Shown in pieces: positions 31,796 through 40,073 of a stretch of DNA of 64,000 bases. Under the pieces are notes generated by a model. That model was not told where the DNA came from. It saw only the letters and a program-made list of their open reading frames with translations, and did not search any database. Source of the DNA: JAEUHQ01 sp964538915 (GTDB lineage Bacteria; Planctomycetota; UBA1135; UBA2386); contig CAZIFB010000001.1 of the NCBI GenBank assembly GCA_964538915.1, forward strand, positions 319,094 through 383,093, read 5' to 3'. Every line of letters begins with the position of its first letter. The first letter of the stretch is position 1. A program made the translations under genes and the position numbers.

Positions 31796-32365
31796 ATGAG
31801 CACCACGACCGAGAAGAAGCCGACCGCCCTTCCGCGCCGGCAGCAGATCTATCGCGAGAAGGTCGTTCCCGCGATGCGCAAGGAGTTCGGTTACCCGAAC
31901 CCGATGATGGTCCCGCGGCTGCAGAAGATCGTGGTGAACATGGGCGTCGGCAAGGCGGTCGAGAACAAGAACCGCATGGAAGCTGCGACCAAGGACCTGA
32001 CCGCGATCACCGGGCAGCGCCCGTTGATCCGCAAGGCCCGCGGCGCGGTGTCCGGCTTCCGCCTTCGCGAGGGCTATCCCATCGGCGTCGCGGTCACGCT
32101 CCGCGGTGCTCGCATGTGGGAGTTCCTCGATCGTCTGATCACGCTCGCGATCCCGCGCATCCGCGACTTCCGTGGCCTGCCGACCAAGCTCGACGGCCGC
32201 GGCAACTACACGATGGGTCTGTCGGAACAGAGCGTGTTCCCGGAGATCCAGCTCGACAAGGTCGAGTTCGTCCAGGGCATGGACATCACGTTCGTCACCT
32301 CGGCGCCCACCGACAAGGAAGGGCTGTCTCTGATGACGAACCTCGGCATGCCTTTCCGCAAGTAA
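31796..32365 (+). CDS. rplE: 50S ribosomal protein L5
   Basis: L5 (189 residues) binds 5S rRNA. 'VVNMGVGKAVENK', 'TGQRPLIRKARGAVSGFRLREG' and 'RIRDFRGLPTKLDGRGNYTMG' are all L5 signatures. The C-terminus 'TNLGMPFRK' matches the family end. About 10 additional residues lie at the N-terminus. Confidence 0.95.
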   Translation: MSTTTEKKPTALPRRQQIYREKVVPAMRKEFGYPNPMMVPRLQKIVVNMGVGKAVENKNRMEAATKDLTAITGQRPLIRKARGAVSGFRLREGYPIGVAVTLRGARMWEFLDRLITLAIPRIRDFRGLPTKLDGRGNYTMGLSEQSVFPEIQLDKVEFVQGMDITFVTSAPTDKEGLSLMTNLGMPFRK

Positions 32366-32419
32366 TCGCACACCGGTACCAATCAACCGATCGCCGACAA
32401 CACCCGATCGCCGACAAAC

Positions 32420-32605
32420 ATGGCCAAGAAGTGCTTGAGGGTAAAACAGCAGCAGAAGCCGAAGTTCTCGACTCGGCGCTACAACCGCTGCCAGCTCTGT
32501 GGGCGAGCCCGGGCCTACTACCGCAAGTTCGGTATCTGCCGGTGCTGTTTCCGTTCTCTCGCACTCCAGGGGGAGATCCCCGGCGTGCGCAAGGCTTCGT
32601 GGTAG
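32420..32605 (+). CDS. rpsN: 30S ribosomal protein S14, zinc-binding type
   Basis: This is the short (61-residue) S14 with a zinc ribbon formed by Cys24, Cys27, Cys40 and Cys43 in 'CQLCGRARAYYRKFGICRCC'. Zinc-free S14 is about 40 residues longer. Upstream 54 bases contain two imperfect copies of a short 'gatcgccgacaa' sequence. Confidence 0.95.
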   Translation: MAKKCLRVKQQQKPKFSTRRYNRCQLCGRARAYYRKFGICRCCFRSLALQGEIPGVRKASW

Positions 32606-32617
32606 GAGCAGACAGCC

Positions 32618-33013
32618 ATGATGACCGATCCGATCGCTGACATGCTGACGCGCTTGCGCAACGCCCTCATGAGCGGAGCGCAGCACTGCGTGGTCCCCGG
32701 GAGCCGACTCAAGGTCGCGATCCTCGACGCGATGAAGCGCGAGGGTTTCATCCACACGTACGAGGTCGCGTCCGATGGGCCGCGCTCCGCCGTGCGAGTC
32801 GAGTTCCGCTTCGGCCCCGAGGGTGAACGCGTCATCTCGTCCCTCTCCCGGTTCAGCAAGCCGGGTTGCCGCCGCTACCGCGGTTGCAACGATCTCCCGA
32901 AGGTGCGCGGTGGTCTCGGGATCGCCGTCGTGTCGACGAACCAAGGCGTGCTCTCCGATCGCGAGTGCCGCCAGCGCCGCGTCGGCGGCGAAGTCCTCTG
33001 CACGGTGGACTGA
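32618..33013 (+). CDS. rpsH: 30S ribosomal protein S8
   Basis: S8 (131 residues) begins 'MTDPIADMLTRLRNALMSG' after one extra Met and ends in the universal 'GVLSDREC...GGEVLCTV'. It binds helix 21 of 16S rRNA; in E. coli it also represses the spc operon by binding its mRNA at L5. The target-like structure was not searched here. It is two bases from rplF. Confidence 0.95.
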   Translation: MMTDPIADMLTRLRNALMSGAQHCVVPGSRLKVAILDAMKREGFIHTYEVASDGPRSAVRVEFRFGPEGERVISSLSRFSKPGCRRYRGCNDLPKVRGGLGIAVVSTNQGVLSDRECRQRRVGGEVLCTVD

Positions 33014-33015
33014 CC

Positions 33016-33567
33016 ATGTCAAGAATCGGCAAGAAGCCCGTCGCGATTCCGAAGGGTGTGACCGTACAGGTCGCGCCCGGCTCCGTCGCGGTGAAGGGCA
33101 CCAAGGGTGAGCGCAAGCTCGCGGTCCGACCCGAAGTCAAGGTCGCCGTCGAAGGCACGAACGTGGTCGTGTCGGCGTCCGACGAGGAGCGCAAGACGCG
33201 CGCCTTGCAGGGGACGACGCGCGCGCTCATCGCCAACATGATCGAAGGCGTCTCGAAGGGCTACGAGAAGAAGCTCGAGATCGCCGGCGTCGGCTACGAA
33301 GCCGCCCTCGAGGGCAAAGTGCTCGTGCTGAAGCTCGGCTTCAATCGACCGGTGCGGTTTCCCGTTCCCGGTTCGGTGACGGTCGAAGTGCCGAATCCGA
33401 CGACGCTGCTCGTGAAGGGCATCGACAACCAGCAGGTCGGCACCGTTGCGGCAGCGATTCGCAAGCTGCGCAAGCCCGAGCCGTACAAGGGCAAGGGCAT
33501 CAAGTACAGCGACGAGGTCATCAAGCGGAAGGCCGGCAAGGCGTTCGCTTCGGGTGGCGCGGCGTAG
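33016..33567 (+). CDS. rplF: 50S ribosomal protein L6
   Basis: The 183-residue protein has the duplicated L6 fold; 'SRIGKKPVAIPKGV' at the start and 'GVGYEAALEGKVLVLKLGF' plus 'IRKLRKPEPYKGKGIKY' in the second half. L6 sits near the sarcin-ricin loop and the factor site. ATG 33016 is two bases after the rpsH stop. Confidence 0.95.
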   Translation: MSRIGKKPVAIPKGVTVQVAPGSVAVKGTKGERKLAVRPEVKVAVEGTNVVVSASDEERKTRALQGTTRALIANMIEGVSKGYEKKLEIAGVGYEAALEGKVLVLKLGFNRPVRFPVPGSVTVEVPNPTTLLVKGIDNQQVGTVAAAIRKLRKPEPYKGKGIKYSDEVIKRKAGKAFASGGAA

Positions 33568-33593
33568 GCCGGAGCGAGATCGAGGATCCATCA

Positions 33594-33962
33594 ATGACTT
33601 CCACGTTCCAGAAGCATCAACGGCGTCGCGGCAAGGCGACCTCGGTGCGCAACAAGGTGCGCCAGGTCGGCGGGCGCCCGCGCCTGTCGATCTTCCGCAG
33701 CCTCGGCAACATCTCCGCCCAGGTCATCGACGACCTCCGCGGTCACACGGTCGCGGCTGCCTCGTCGCTCGAGAAGGATCTTCGTTCGACGACGAAGGGC
33801 ATGCGCAAGACCGATGTCGCGAAGAAGGTCGGCGCCCTCGTGGCCGAGCGTGCGAAGCGCGCCGGTGTCGCGAAGGTCGCGTTCGACCGCGGCTCGTACA
33901 AGTTCCACGGCCGCGTGAAGGCTCTCGCCGACGCGGCGCGCGAAGCGGGATTGGAGTTCTGA
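33594..33962 (+). CDS. rplR: 50S ribosomal protein L18
   Basis: L18 (122 residues) binds 5S rRNA with L5. Family features: 'RPRLSIFRSLGNISAQVIDD', 'TDVAKKVGALVAERAKRAGV' and 'VAFDRGSYKFHGRVKALADAAREAGLEF', listed here in shortened form: FDRGSYKFHGRV. It precedes rpsE by 20 bases. Confidence 0.95.
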   Translation: MTSTFQKHQRRRGKATSVRNKVRQVGGRPRLSIFRSLGNISAQVIDDLRGHTVAAASSLEKDLRSTTKGMRKTDVAKKVGALVAERAKRAGVAKVAFDRGSYKFHGRVKALADAAREAGLEF

Positions 33963-33982
33963 TTCGACGGGAGTTCGGACAC

Positions 33983-34495
33983 ATGGCCAAGAGCAAGTAC
34001 AACCTGATCCCGATCGACGAGGCACTCTCCGCCGACGTCGAAGACGACGTCGTTGCCATCAACCGCTCCGCGGCGGTGGTGAAGGGCGGTCGGCGCTTCT
34101 CCTTCAGCGCGCTGAGCGTCGTCGGCAACCGCAACGGCCTGGTCGGCATCGGCTACGGCAAGGGCCGCGAGGTGCCGGGCGCGATCGAGAAGTCGGTCAA
34201 GGACGCGCGCAAGCAGATCATGCGCATCGTCCGGGCGGGCTCGACCATCCCGCACATGACGGAAGGCAACTACTGCGCGACGAAGGTGCGCTTGCTGCCG
34301 GCCGCGCCGGGCACGGGCATCATCGCCGGCAAGGCGGTGCGCAAGGTGCTCGAGCACGCGGGCGTCACCGACGTGCTGACCAAGAACTACGGCTCGACGA
34401 ACGCCCTCAACGTCGTCAAGGCCACCATGATCGCCCTCAGCAAGTTGCGCAGCCGCGAGGACACCGCGAAGCTGCGCGGAGTGAACGTCGAATGA
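33983..34495 (+). CDS. rpsE: 30S ribosomal protein S5
   Basis: S5 (170 residues) contains the double-stranded RNA-binding-like N-domain ('VVAINRSAAVVKGGRRFSF', 'NGLVGIGYGKGREVP') and the C-domain with 'PGTGIIAGKAVRKVLE' and 'YGSTNALNVVKAT'. It takes part in decoding fidelity. ATG 33983 is the fitting start; the frame is open far upstream in rplR. rplO follows with a four-base overlap, leaving no room for rpmD (L30), which usually separates them. Confidence 0.95.
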   Translation: MAKSKYNLIPIDEALSADVEDDVVAINRSAAVVKGGRRFSFSALSVVGNRNGLVGIGYGKGREVPGAIEKSVKDARKQIMRIVRAGSTIPHMTEGNYCATKVRLLPAAPGTGIIAGKAVRKVLEHAGVTDVLTKNYGSTNALNVVKATMIALSKLRSREDTAKLRGVNVE

Positions 34496-35046
34496 ACCTC
34501 GCCGAAGCCAAGGCCCTGGGCCTCAAGTTCCCCGAACGCAAGCGCATCGGCCGCGGTGTCGGCTCCGGTCTCGGCAAGACGTCGGGTCGCGGTCACAAGG
34601 GTGCGAAGGCGCGCTCTGGCTGGTCCCGCCGCATCGGCTGGGAAGGCGGCCAGATGCCGCTGTATCGCCGCCTGCCGAAGCGGGGGTTCAACAACAAGAA
34701 CTTCGAGAAGGTCTTCACCGTCGTCAACGTGAGCGACCTCGACGCATTCGACACGGGTGCGGTCGTGGATCTCCAGGCAGTGCTCGCGAAGGGCCTCACG
34801 TCCAAGGAGAAGCACTCCGACCTGTTCAAGATCCTCGGCGACGGAGAGGTCAAGAAGGCCGTGACCGTCAAGGTCGACGCGATCACGCCGAGCGCGCGTG
34901 AGAAGATCGAGAAGGCGGGCGGCAAGGTCGTGGTGAACGAGAAGGTCGCTCACCGGCCGAAGTTCGTCGCGAAGGATGGCACGAAGCGCACGCCGGGCAC
35001 GCCGCGCCGTCGTCGCGGCAACGCTTCCGTCGCCAAGAAGTCATGA
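34492..35046 (+). CDS. rplO: 50S ribosomal protein L15
   Basis: L15 (184 residues) shows 'KRIGRGVGSGLGKTSGRGHKG', 'WEGGQMPLYRRLPKRGF' and the C-terminal globular domain. It is longer than typical (about 145) owing to a Lys/Arg-rich tail of some 35 residues. Starts in the rpsE stop (ATGA) and overlaps the secY start likewise. Confidence 0.94.
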   Translation: MNLAEAKALGLKFPERKRIGRGVGSGLGKTSGRGHKGAKARSGWSRRIGWEGGQMPLYRRLPKRGFNNKNFEKVFTVVNVSDLDAFDTGAVVDLQAVLAKGLTSKEKHSDLFKILGDGEVKKAVTVKVDAITPSAREKIEKAGGKVVVNEKVAHRPKFVAKDGTKRTPGTPRRRRGNASVAKKS

Positions 35047-36422
35047 CGCTCACCCTCGCCAATCTGTTCAAGGTGAAGGAGATCAGGAACAAGATCCTGG
35101 TCACCCTGGGGCTCCTGTTCGTGTTCCGGATCGGGCACTTCATCCCGCTCCCCGGCGTGAACATCGCGGAGTCGTTGAAGCAGATCGGCAACCTGAGCGG
35201 CGTCGGGCAGATCTTCAGCATGATCAACGTGCTGACCGGCGGCTCACTGCAGAGCGCGACGCTCTTCTCGCTCGGCGTCATGCCGTACATCTCGGCGAGC
35301 ATCATCTTCAGCCTACTCACGAAGGCGGTGCCTGCGCTCGAGAAGATCGCCAAGGAAGGGCAGAGCGGCCAGCGCAAGATCAACCAGTACACGCGCATCG
35401 CGACGGTGGGCATCTGCCTGATCCAGTCGTGGTTCGTGATCTTCGGTTCGCTCGGCGCCGATGGCAGCCGCCTGATGCACGCGGGCGTGCAGCAGTTGTT
35501 CGGCATCTACGCGGTCGTCGTGATGGTCGCGCTGACGGCCGGGACGATGTTCGTCATGTGGATCGGCGAGCAGATCACCGAGCACGGGATCGGCAACGGC
35601 ACGTCGCTGATCATCATGGCCGGCATCGTGTCCAACCTGTACCCGTCGCTCACGATCTACTTCGAGTACGGGATGGACCGGCACGCGTGGCAGAGCCTGC
35701 TGCTCTTCCTCGGCGCGTGGGGCCTCGCGGTGGTGGCGGTCGTCTACATGACGAAAGCCCAACGGCGCATCCCGATCCAGCAGGCGAAGCACACGCGCGG
35801 TCGCCGGGTCTACGGCGGTCAGCGTCACTTCCTGCCGTTCAAGGTCAACCAGACGGGCGTGATGCCCATCATCTTCGGTTCGGCGCTGCTCGTGATTCCG
35901 GCGATGATCGGCAAGGCGCTCGGCATCACGTGGCTCGAGACGGCGTTCGGGGGCCAGCGCGGCTTCTGGTTCGTCCTCTGCTACACCGCCCTCATCTTCT
36001 TCTTCTCGTTCTTCTGGACGTCGATGATGTTCCAGCCGAACGAGATCGCCAACAACCTCAAGGAAGGCGGCTCGTTCATCCCGGGCATCCGACCGGGCCG
36101 TCCGACTGCGCAGTTCCTCGAGGAGACGATGGTCCGGATCACGCTGGCTGGCGCGGCGTTCCTGGCCGTGGTCGCCGTGTTGCCGTCGCTGCTCGGCGCG
36201 CACCGCTCCGGTGGCTTCAACGAAGTGATGATCTACTTCATGTCCGGCACGTCGATCCTGATCGTCGTCGGTGTCGCGCTGGACATGGTCGAGAAGGTCA
36301 ACGCGATGCTGGTCATGCGGAACTACGAGGGCTTCCTCGAAGAGGGCGGCAAGCCCGATCCGCAGGGCGCCGGTTCGGCGGGAGGCGGTGGTGGTGGCGG
36401 ATGGGGCCGCCGGTCCAGCTGA
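35043..36422 (+). CDS. secY: Protein translocase subunit SecY
   Basis: SecY is the channel subunit of the Sec translocon, with ten predicted membrane helices in 459 residues. Signatures: 'FRIGHFIPLPGVN', 'SLGVMPYISASII', 'FVMWIGEQITEHGIGNGTSLI', and cytoplasmic loop 'PIQQAKHTRGRRVYGGQRHFLPFKVN' region. Unusually the C-terminal tail ends in an eight-glycine stretch followed by WGRRSS. Four-base overlap with rplO and one-base overlap with adk. Confidence 0.96.
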   Translation: MTLTLANLFKVKEIRNKILVTLGLLFVFRIGHFIPLPGVNIAESLKQIGNLSGVGQIFSMINVLTGGSLQSATLFSLGVMPYISASIIFSLLTKAVPALEKIAKEGQSGQRKINQYTRIATVGICLIQSWFVIFGSLGADGSRLMHAGVQQLFGIYAVVVMVALTAGTMFVMWIGEQITEHGIGNGTSLIIMAGIVSNLYPSLTIYFEYGMDRHAWQSLLLFLGAWGLAVVAVVYMTKAQRRIPIQQAKHTRGRRVYGGQRHFLPFKVNQTGVMPIIFGSALLVIPAMIGKALGITWLETAFGGQRGFWFVLCYTALIFFFSFFWTSMMFQPNEIANNLKEGGSFIPGIRPGRPTAQFLEETMVRITLAGAAFLAVVAVLPSLLGAHRSGGFNEVMIYFMSGTSILIVVGVALDMVEKVNAMLVMRNYEGFLEEGGKPDPQGAGSAGGGGGGGWGRRSS

Positions 36423-37084
36423 TGGCCATGGCGCTTTCTCTCCGTGCACGCTGCGTCTTCCTCGGCGGCCCTGGGGCCGGGAAGGGCACGCAGGCCAAAC
36501 GGGTTGCCGGGGCGGCCTCGTTGGTGCACATCTCCACCGGCGACATGCTGCGGCAGGAGATCGCCACGGGCACGGCTCTCGGCGCCAAGGCGAAGCCTTT
36601 CATGGACCTCGGCAAGCTGGTGCCGGACGAGATCCTGATCGGCATGGTCAACGAGCGCATCCAGAAGCCTGACGCGAAGTCCGCGTGGATCCTGGACGGC
36701 TTCCCCCGTACGCTGCCGCAAGCAGAGGCGCTCGACCGGAGCCTGTCGGTCGCCAATGCTCTGTCCCACGTGATCTACTTCGCCGTTCCCGAGCAGGTGC
36801 TGTTCGGTCGGCTCACGGGGCGACGGACGTGCTCCAAGTGCGGAGCGATCTGGCACGTGGAGACCAACCCGACCCGGAAGCCGAACGTCTGCGACCTCTG
36901 TGGAGGCGCGACCGTCCAACGGGCCGACGATCACCCTGACAAGATCACGAAGCGCCTCGAGGAATACCGTACGTTGACAGCCCCGCTGCTCACGTACTAC
37001 CGCGAGCGAAAGGTCCTGCGGGAGATCGATGCGAATCGCTCCCCCGATGTCATCTACCAGGAGTTGCTGAAGCTGATGCAATGA
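36422..37084 (+). CDS. adk: Adenylate kinase with zinc-binding LID
   Basis: Adenylate kinase interconverts ATP, ADP and AMP. The 220-residue long-form enzyme has the P-loop 'GGPGAGKGTQ', AMP site 'HISTGDMLR', 'LDGFPRTLPQ', and a LID with four cysteines (137, 140, 157, 160) that fits zinc binding. It follows secY directly; map (methionine aminopeptidase), which often lies here, is missing. Start ATG 36422 uses the last base of the secY stop; a second ATG lies two codons later. Confidence 0.95.
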   Translation: MAMALSLRARCVFLGGPGAGKGTQAKRVAGAASLVHISTGDMLRQEIATGTALGAKAKPFMDLGKLVPDEILIGMVNERIQKPDAKSAWILDGFPRTLPQAEALDRSLSVANALSHVIYFAVPEQVLFGRLTGRRTCSKCGAIWHVETNPTRKPNVCDLCGGATVQRADDHPDKITKRLEEYRTLTAPLLTYYRERKVLREIDANRSPDVIYQELLKLMQ

Positions 37085-37389
37085 CGACGCGAACGGACCA
37101 CGGCCAGAACGGGCCCGAGCTTGCGCCGCCTCAGAAGGCGACCGTACTCGAGAGCCTGACCAACGGCCTGTTCCGCTTGCAGCTGACCGACGGTCGTGAA
37201 ATGACGGCGCACGCCGCCAAGGATCTCCGCAAGGTGTTCACACGCCTCCTGCCGGGAGACCAGGTGATGGTGGAAGTGTCGCCGTTCGATCCGAGCCGCG
37301 GACGAATCTGCAATCTCGTACTGTCGCGCCAACAGCAGAAGCCACACCAGCCTCACCGAAGCCAACCCCAACAGCGAGAACAGTCGTGA
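37081..37389 (+). CDS. infA: Translation initiation factor IF-1 with extended tails
   Basis: IF-1 is usually about 72 residues; this one has 102. The OB-fold core runs from about residue 18 to 83 ('ATVLESLTNGLFRLQLTDGREM', 'PGDQVMVEVSPFDPSRGRI' in parts). An N-terminal tail of about 17 residues and a C-terminal Gln/His/Pro-rich tail of about 20 residues are added. IF-1 blocks the A site during initiation. The gene overlaps adk and rpmJ by four bases each, so the tails are not a mis-called start or stop. Confidence 0.92.
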   Translation: MTTRTDHGQNGPELAPPQKATVLESLTNGLFRLQLTDGREMTAHAAKDLRKVFTRLLPGDQVMVEVSPFDPSRGRICNLVLSRQQQKPHQPHRSQPQQREQS

Positions 37390-37502
37390 AGGTCAGAGCC
37401 AGCGTCCGCCGCATCTGCGAGCACTGCAAGGTCGTTCGACGTCGCGGTGTTGTTCGCGTCATCTGCAGCAATCCCCGCCACAAGCAGCGTCAAGGCAAGT
37501 AA
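37386..37502 (+). CDS. rpmJ: 50S ribosomal protein L36, zinc type
   Basis: This 38-residue gene encodes L36 ('KVRASVRRICEHCKVVRRRG', then 'VRVICSNPRHKQRQGK'). Cys11, Cys14, Cys27 and His32 form the zinc ribbon. It starts with GTG inside the infA stop codon (GTGA) and ends with TAA 19 bases before rpsM, as in most bacteria. Confidence 0.95.
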   Translation: MKVRASVRRICEHCKVVRRRGVVRVICSNPRHKQRQGK

Positions 37503-37521
37503 GCCAGTCAGGTAGCCAAAC

Positions 37522-37899
37522 ATGCCCCGTCTCCTCGGCGTCGACATCCCCAACGAAAAGCGCATCGAGATCGCGCTGCAGTACATCTACGGCGTGGGTC
37601 CTGCCGTGGCGAAGAAGGTCCTCAAGGAGCTCGCCATCAGCCCCGGCGTGCACGCGAAGGATCTCAAGGACGACGAGATCGCGAACATCGCCACCTACCT
37701 CGAGAAGAACTTCCCGGTCGAGGGCGCTCTGCGTCGCCTGACGATGCAGAACGTCAACCGGCTGAAGGAGATCTACTGCTACCGAGGCCTCCGCCACCGC
37801 CGCGGACTGCCGGTGCGCGGCCAGCGCACGCGGAGCAACTCGCGCACCCGCAAGGGCCCGCGCAAGACGGTCGCGAACAAGAAGATCCTGCGCAAGTGA
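37522..37899 (+). CDS. rpsM: 30S ribosomal protein S13
   Basis: S13 (125 residues) shows 'LLGVDIPNEKRIEIALQYIYGVG', 'LRRLTMQNVNRLKEI' and 'YRGLRHRRGLPVRGQRT.SNSRTRKGP'. It contacts P-site tRNA and bridges to the 50S subunit. It is separated from rpsK by 71 bases that contain a triplicated 17-base repeat. Confidence 0.95.
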   Translation: MPRLLGVDIPNEKRIEIALQYIYGVGPAVAKKVLKELAISPGVHAKDLKDDEIANIATYLEKNFPVEGALRRLTMQNVNRLKEIYCYRGLRHRRGLPVRGQRTRSNSRTRKGPRKTVANKKILRK

Positions 37900-37905
37900 T
37901 TCGGC

Positions 37906-37956
37906 GTGATCCAACCCCGGCAGTGATCCAACCCCTGCAGTGATCCAGCACTGACA
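37906..37956 (+). repeat. Three tandem 17-base repeats between rpsM and rpsK
   Basis: Units start at 37906, 37923 and 37940, each beginning GTGATCCA; the first two differ by one base (GTGATCCAACCCCGGCA against ...CCTGCA) and the third is degenerate in its second half. They fill most of the 71-base spacer. Unit length is not a multiple of three and no frame crosses them, so they are non-coding. Confidence 0.8.
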
Positions 37957-37970
37957 TCCCCGAAGTACGA

Positions 37971-38384
37971 ATGAGCACTCAGAATCCAGCCGTTTCGACC
38001 ACTGCGCCGGAGAAGAAGAAGGCCAAGCTGCGCAAGAACGTCGGCAAGGCCGTGGCGCACGTGAAGGCGTCCTTCAACAACACGATCATCACGATCGTGG
38101 ATGGCGCCGGCCAGGTGCTGGCGTGGGACTCCGCCGGCACGATCGGCTACAAGGGCTCGCGCAAGAGCACGCCGTTCGCTGCGCAGCGCGCGGCGGAGAA
38201 GGTGGCGGACAAGATCAAGAAGATGGGTGTGCACGAGATCGAAGTTCTCGTGCGTGGCCCCGGGTCGGGTCGCGAGTCGGCGATCCGCGCCCTTTCGAAC
38301 GCCGGCATCGAAGTGAAGTCGATCGAGGACATCACGCCTCTGCCACACAATGGTTGCCGTCCGCGCAAGCGCCGTCGCGTCTGA
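37971..38384 (+). CDS. rpsK: 30S ribosomal protein S11
   Basis: The 137-residue S11 has 'AHVKASFNNTIITIVD', 'RKSTPFAAQRAAEKV', 'VRGPGSGRESAIRAL' and ends in 'PLPHNGCRPRKRRRV', which includes the asparagine that becomes isoaspartate in E. coli. The first 15 residues are a variable extension. S11 forms the 30S platform near the mRNA exit. Confidence 0.95.
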   Translation: MSTQNPAVSTTAPEKKKAKLRKNVGKAVAHVKASFNNTIITIVDGAGQVLAWDSAGTIGYKGSRKSTPFAAQRAAEKVADKIKKMGVHEIEVLVRGPGSGRESAIRALSNAGIEVKSIEDITPLPHNGCRPRKRRRV

Positions 38385-38433
38385 GCGACGCTAACCAACT
38401 CCCGACGAAACTCGCCCGAATCCTCCGATCGCA

Positions 38434-39057
38434 ATGGCTCGCAACAGCACCAACGTCTGCAAGCTCTGTCGCCGCGAAGGCGTCAAGTTGTTCCTGAAGG
38501 GACAGCGCTGCTTCTCCGAGAAGTGCGGCGTGAACCGCCGCAACTATCCGCCGGGTCAGCATGTCCGCCCGAAGAAGGGAACCGACTACGGCACCCAGCT
38601 GCGCGAGAAGCAGAAGTGCAAGCGGATCTATGGCGTGCTCGAGCGTCAGTTCCAGCACTACTTCGGCGTGGCCCAGCGGCAGAAGGGCAACACCGGCGAG
38701 AACCTGCTGGTCCTGATGGAGCGGCGCCTCGACAACGTCGTGTTGAGCCTCGGCCTCGCGTTCTCGCGCTTCGACGCTCGTCAGATGGTGGCGCACGGAC
38801 ACGTCCACGTGAACAAGAAGCGCGTCGACATCGCGGGCTACCTGGTTCGCCCTGGCGACGAGATCGAAGTCCGTGGCGACGACAAGCTGAAGAAGAAGGC
38901 CGTCGACGCGATCGAAATGAACAAGGGCCGGCCGCTGCCGGCGTGGCTCGAAGCCGTTCCGACGGAGTTGAAGGGCCGCGTGATCCAGTTGCCCAAGCGT
39001 GAAGACGTCAGCGTCGAGATCAACGAGCAGCTCATCATCGAGCTCTGCTCGAAGTAA
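38434..39057 (+). CDS. rpsD: 30S ribosomal protein S4, zinc type
   Basis: S4 (207 residues) nucleates 30S assembly. Cys9, Cys12, Cys26 and Cys31 form a zinc site at the N-terminus. 'RRLDNVVLSLGLAFSRFDARQMVAHGHV' in parts and 'VDIAGYLVRPGDEI' mark the S4 RNA-binding domain. It precedes rpoA by 11 bases; in E. coli S4 represses this alpha operon. Confidence 0.95.
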   Translation: MARNSTNVCKLCRREGVKLFLKGQRCFSEKCGVNRRNYPPGQHVRPKKGTDYGTQLREKQKCKRIYGVLERQFQHYFGVAQRQKGNTGENLLVLMERRLDNVVLSLGLAFSRFDARQMVAHGHVHVNKKRVDIAGYLVRPGDEIEVRGDDKLKKKAVDAIEMNKGRPLPAWLEAVPTELKGRVIQLPKREDVSVEINEQLIIELCSK

Positions 39058-39068
39058 GGAGAACCCAC

Positions 39069-40067
39069 ATGCGCATTCGTTGGCGTAACTTCGAACTGCC
39101 GTCGCAGGTCCGCATGGACCGCGATTCGGCGACTCCGCAGTACGGTCGCTTCACCGTCGAGCCGTTCGAGAAGGGCTTTGGCGCGACGATCGGCAACGGC
39201 TTGCGCCGCGTGCTGCTCTCGTCGATCGAGGGCACCGCGGTGACGTGGGTCCGCATCGACGGCGTCGTGCACGAATTCTCGACGATCCAGGGTGTCCTCG
39301 AGGACGTCACGCAGATCGTCCTCAACATCAAGAAACTGCGCGTCAAACTGCACACCGACGCACCGACCACCCTGCGCCTCGACGTCAACAAGAAGGGCGA
39401 GGTCAAGGCGGAGCAGATCGAAGGCGACCACAACGTCGAGATCGCGAACCCGGACCTGAAGATCTGCACCCTGACCGAGGACGTGCGCTTCTTCTGCGAG
39501 ATGCAGGTCAAGAAGGGTCGCGGCTACGTGACCGCGGAGGAGAACGTCGCCGACGAGCAGGAAATCGGGACGATCCCGGTCGACTCGATCTTCAGCCCCG
39601 TGCACCGCGTTCGCTACGCGATCGAGAACACGCGCGTCGGCAAGTCCACGGACTACGACCGTCTCGTTCTCGACATCTGGACCGACGGCACCGTGACTCC
39701 GGAGATGGCGCTCGTCGAAGCGAGCAAGATCTACCGCAAGCACCTGAACCCGTTCGTCCAGTACTTCGACCTCAAGGAAGACCTGGCCGTCGAAGGTGGA
39801 GTGCTCGCACCGGAAGGTGACGAGGGCGCTCGCCGCCGCGAGATGGTGGACCTGCTCAGCAAGAGCATCGACATGCTCGAGTTGTCGGTCCGCGCGAAGA
39901 ACTGCCTCGACAGCGAGAGCGTCACGACGATGCGCGACCTGGTCCAGCTCTCGGAGCCGGAACTTCTCAAGGTGCGCAATTTCGGCAAGACCTCGCTCAA
40001 GGAGGTCAAGAGCAAGCTGGCTGCCCTCGGCCTCTCGCTCGGGATGAGCATCGAGGAGTACAAGTGA
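39069..40067 (+). CDS. rpoA: RNA polymerase subunit alpha
   Basis: Alpha (332 residues) has the N-terminal assembly domain ('GFGATIGNGLRRVLLSSIEGTAV' region) and the C-terminal domain (about residues 250-325) with 'LDSESVTTMRDLVQLSEPELLKVRNFGKTSL' region used for UP-element and activator contacts. GAAGTAAGGAG gives a good binding site before the ATG. rplQ follows after an unusually long 143-base spacer. Confidence 0.96.
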   Translation: MRIRWRNFELPSQVRMDRDSATPQYGRFTVEPFEKGFGATIGNGLRRVLLSSIEGTAVTWVRIDGVVHEFSTIQGVLEDVTQIVLNIKKLRVKLHTDAPTTLRLDVNKKGEVKAEQIEGDHNVEIANPDLKICTLTEDVRFFCEMQVKKGRGYVTAEENVADEQEIGTIPVDSIFSPVHRVRYAIENTRVGKSTDYDRLVLDIWTDGTVTPEMALVEASKIYRKHLNPFVQYFDLKEDLAVEGGVLAPEGDEGARRREMVDLLSKSIDMLELSVRAKNCLDSESVTTMRDLVQLSEPELLKVRNFGKTSLKEVKSKLAALGLSLGMSIEEYK

Positions 40068-40073
40068 TCGCTC

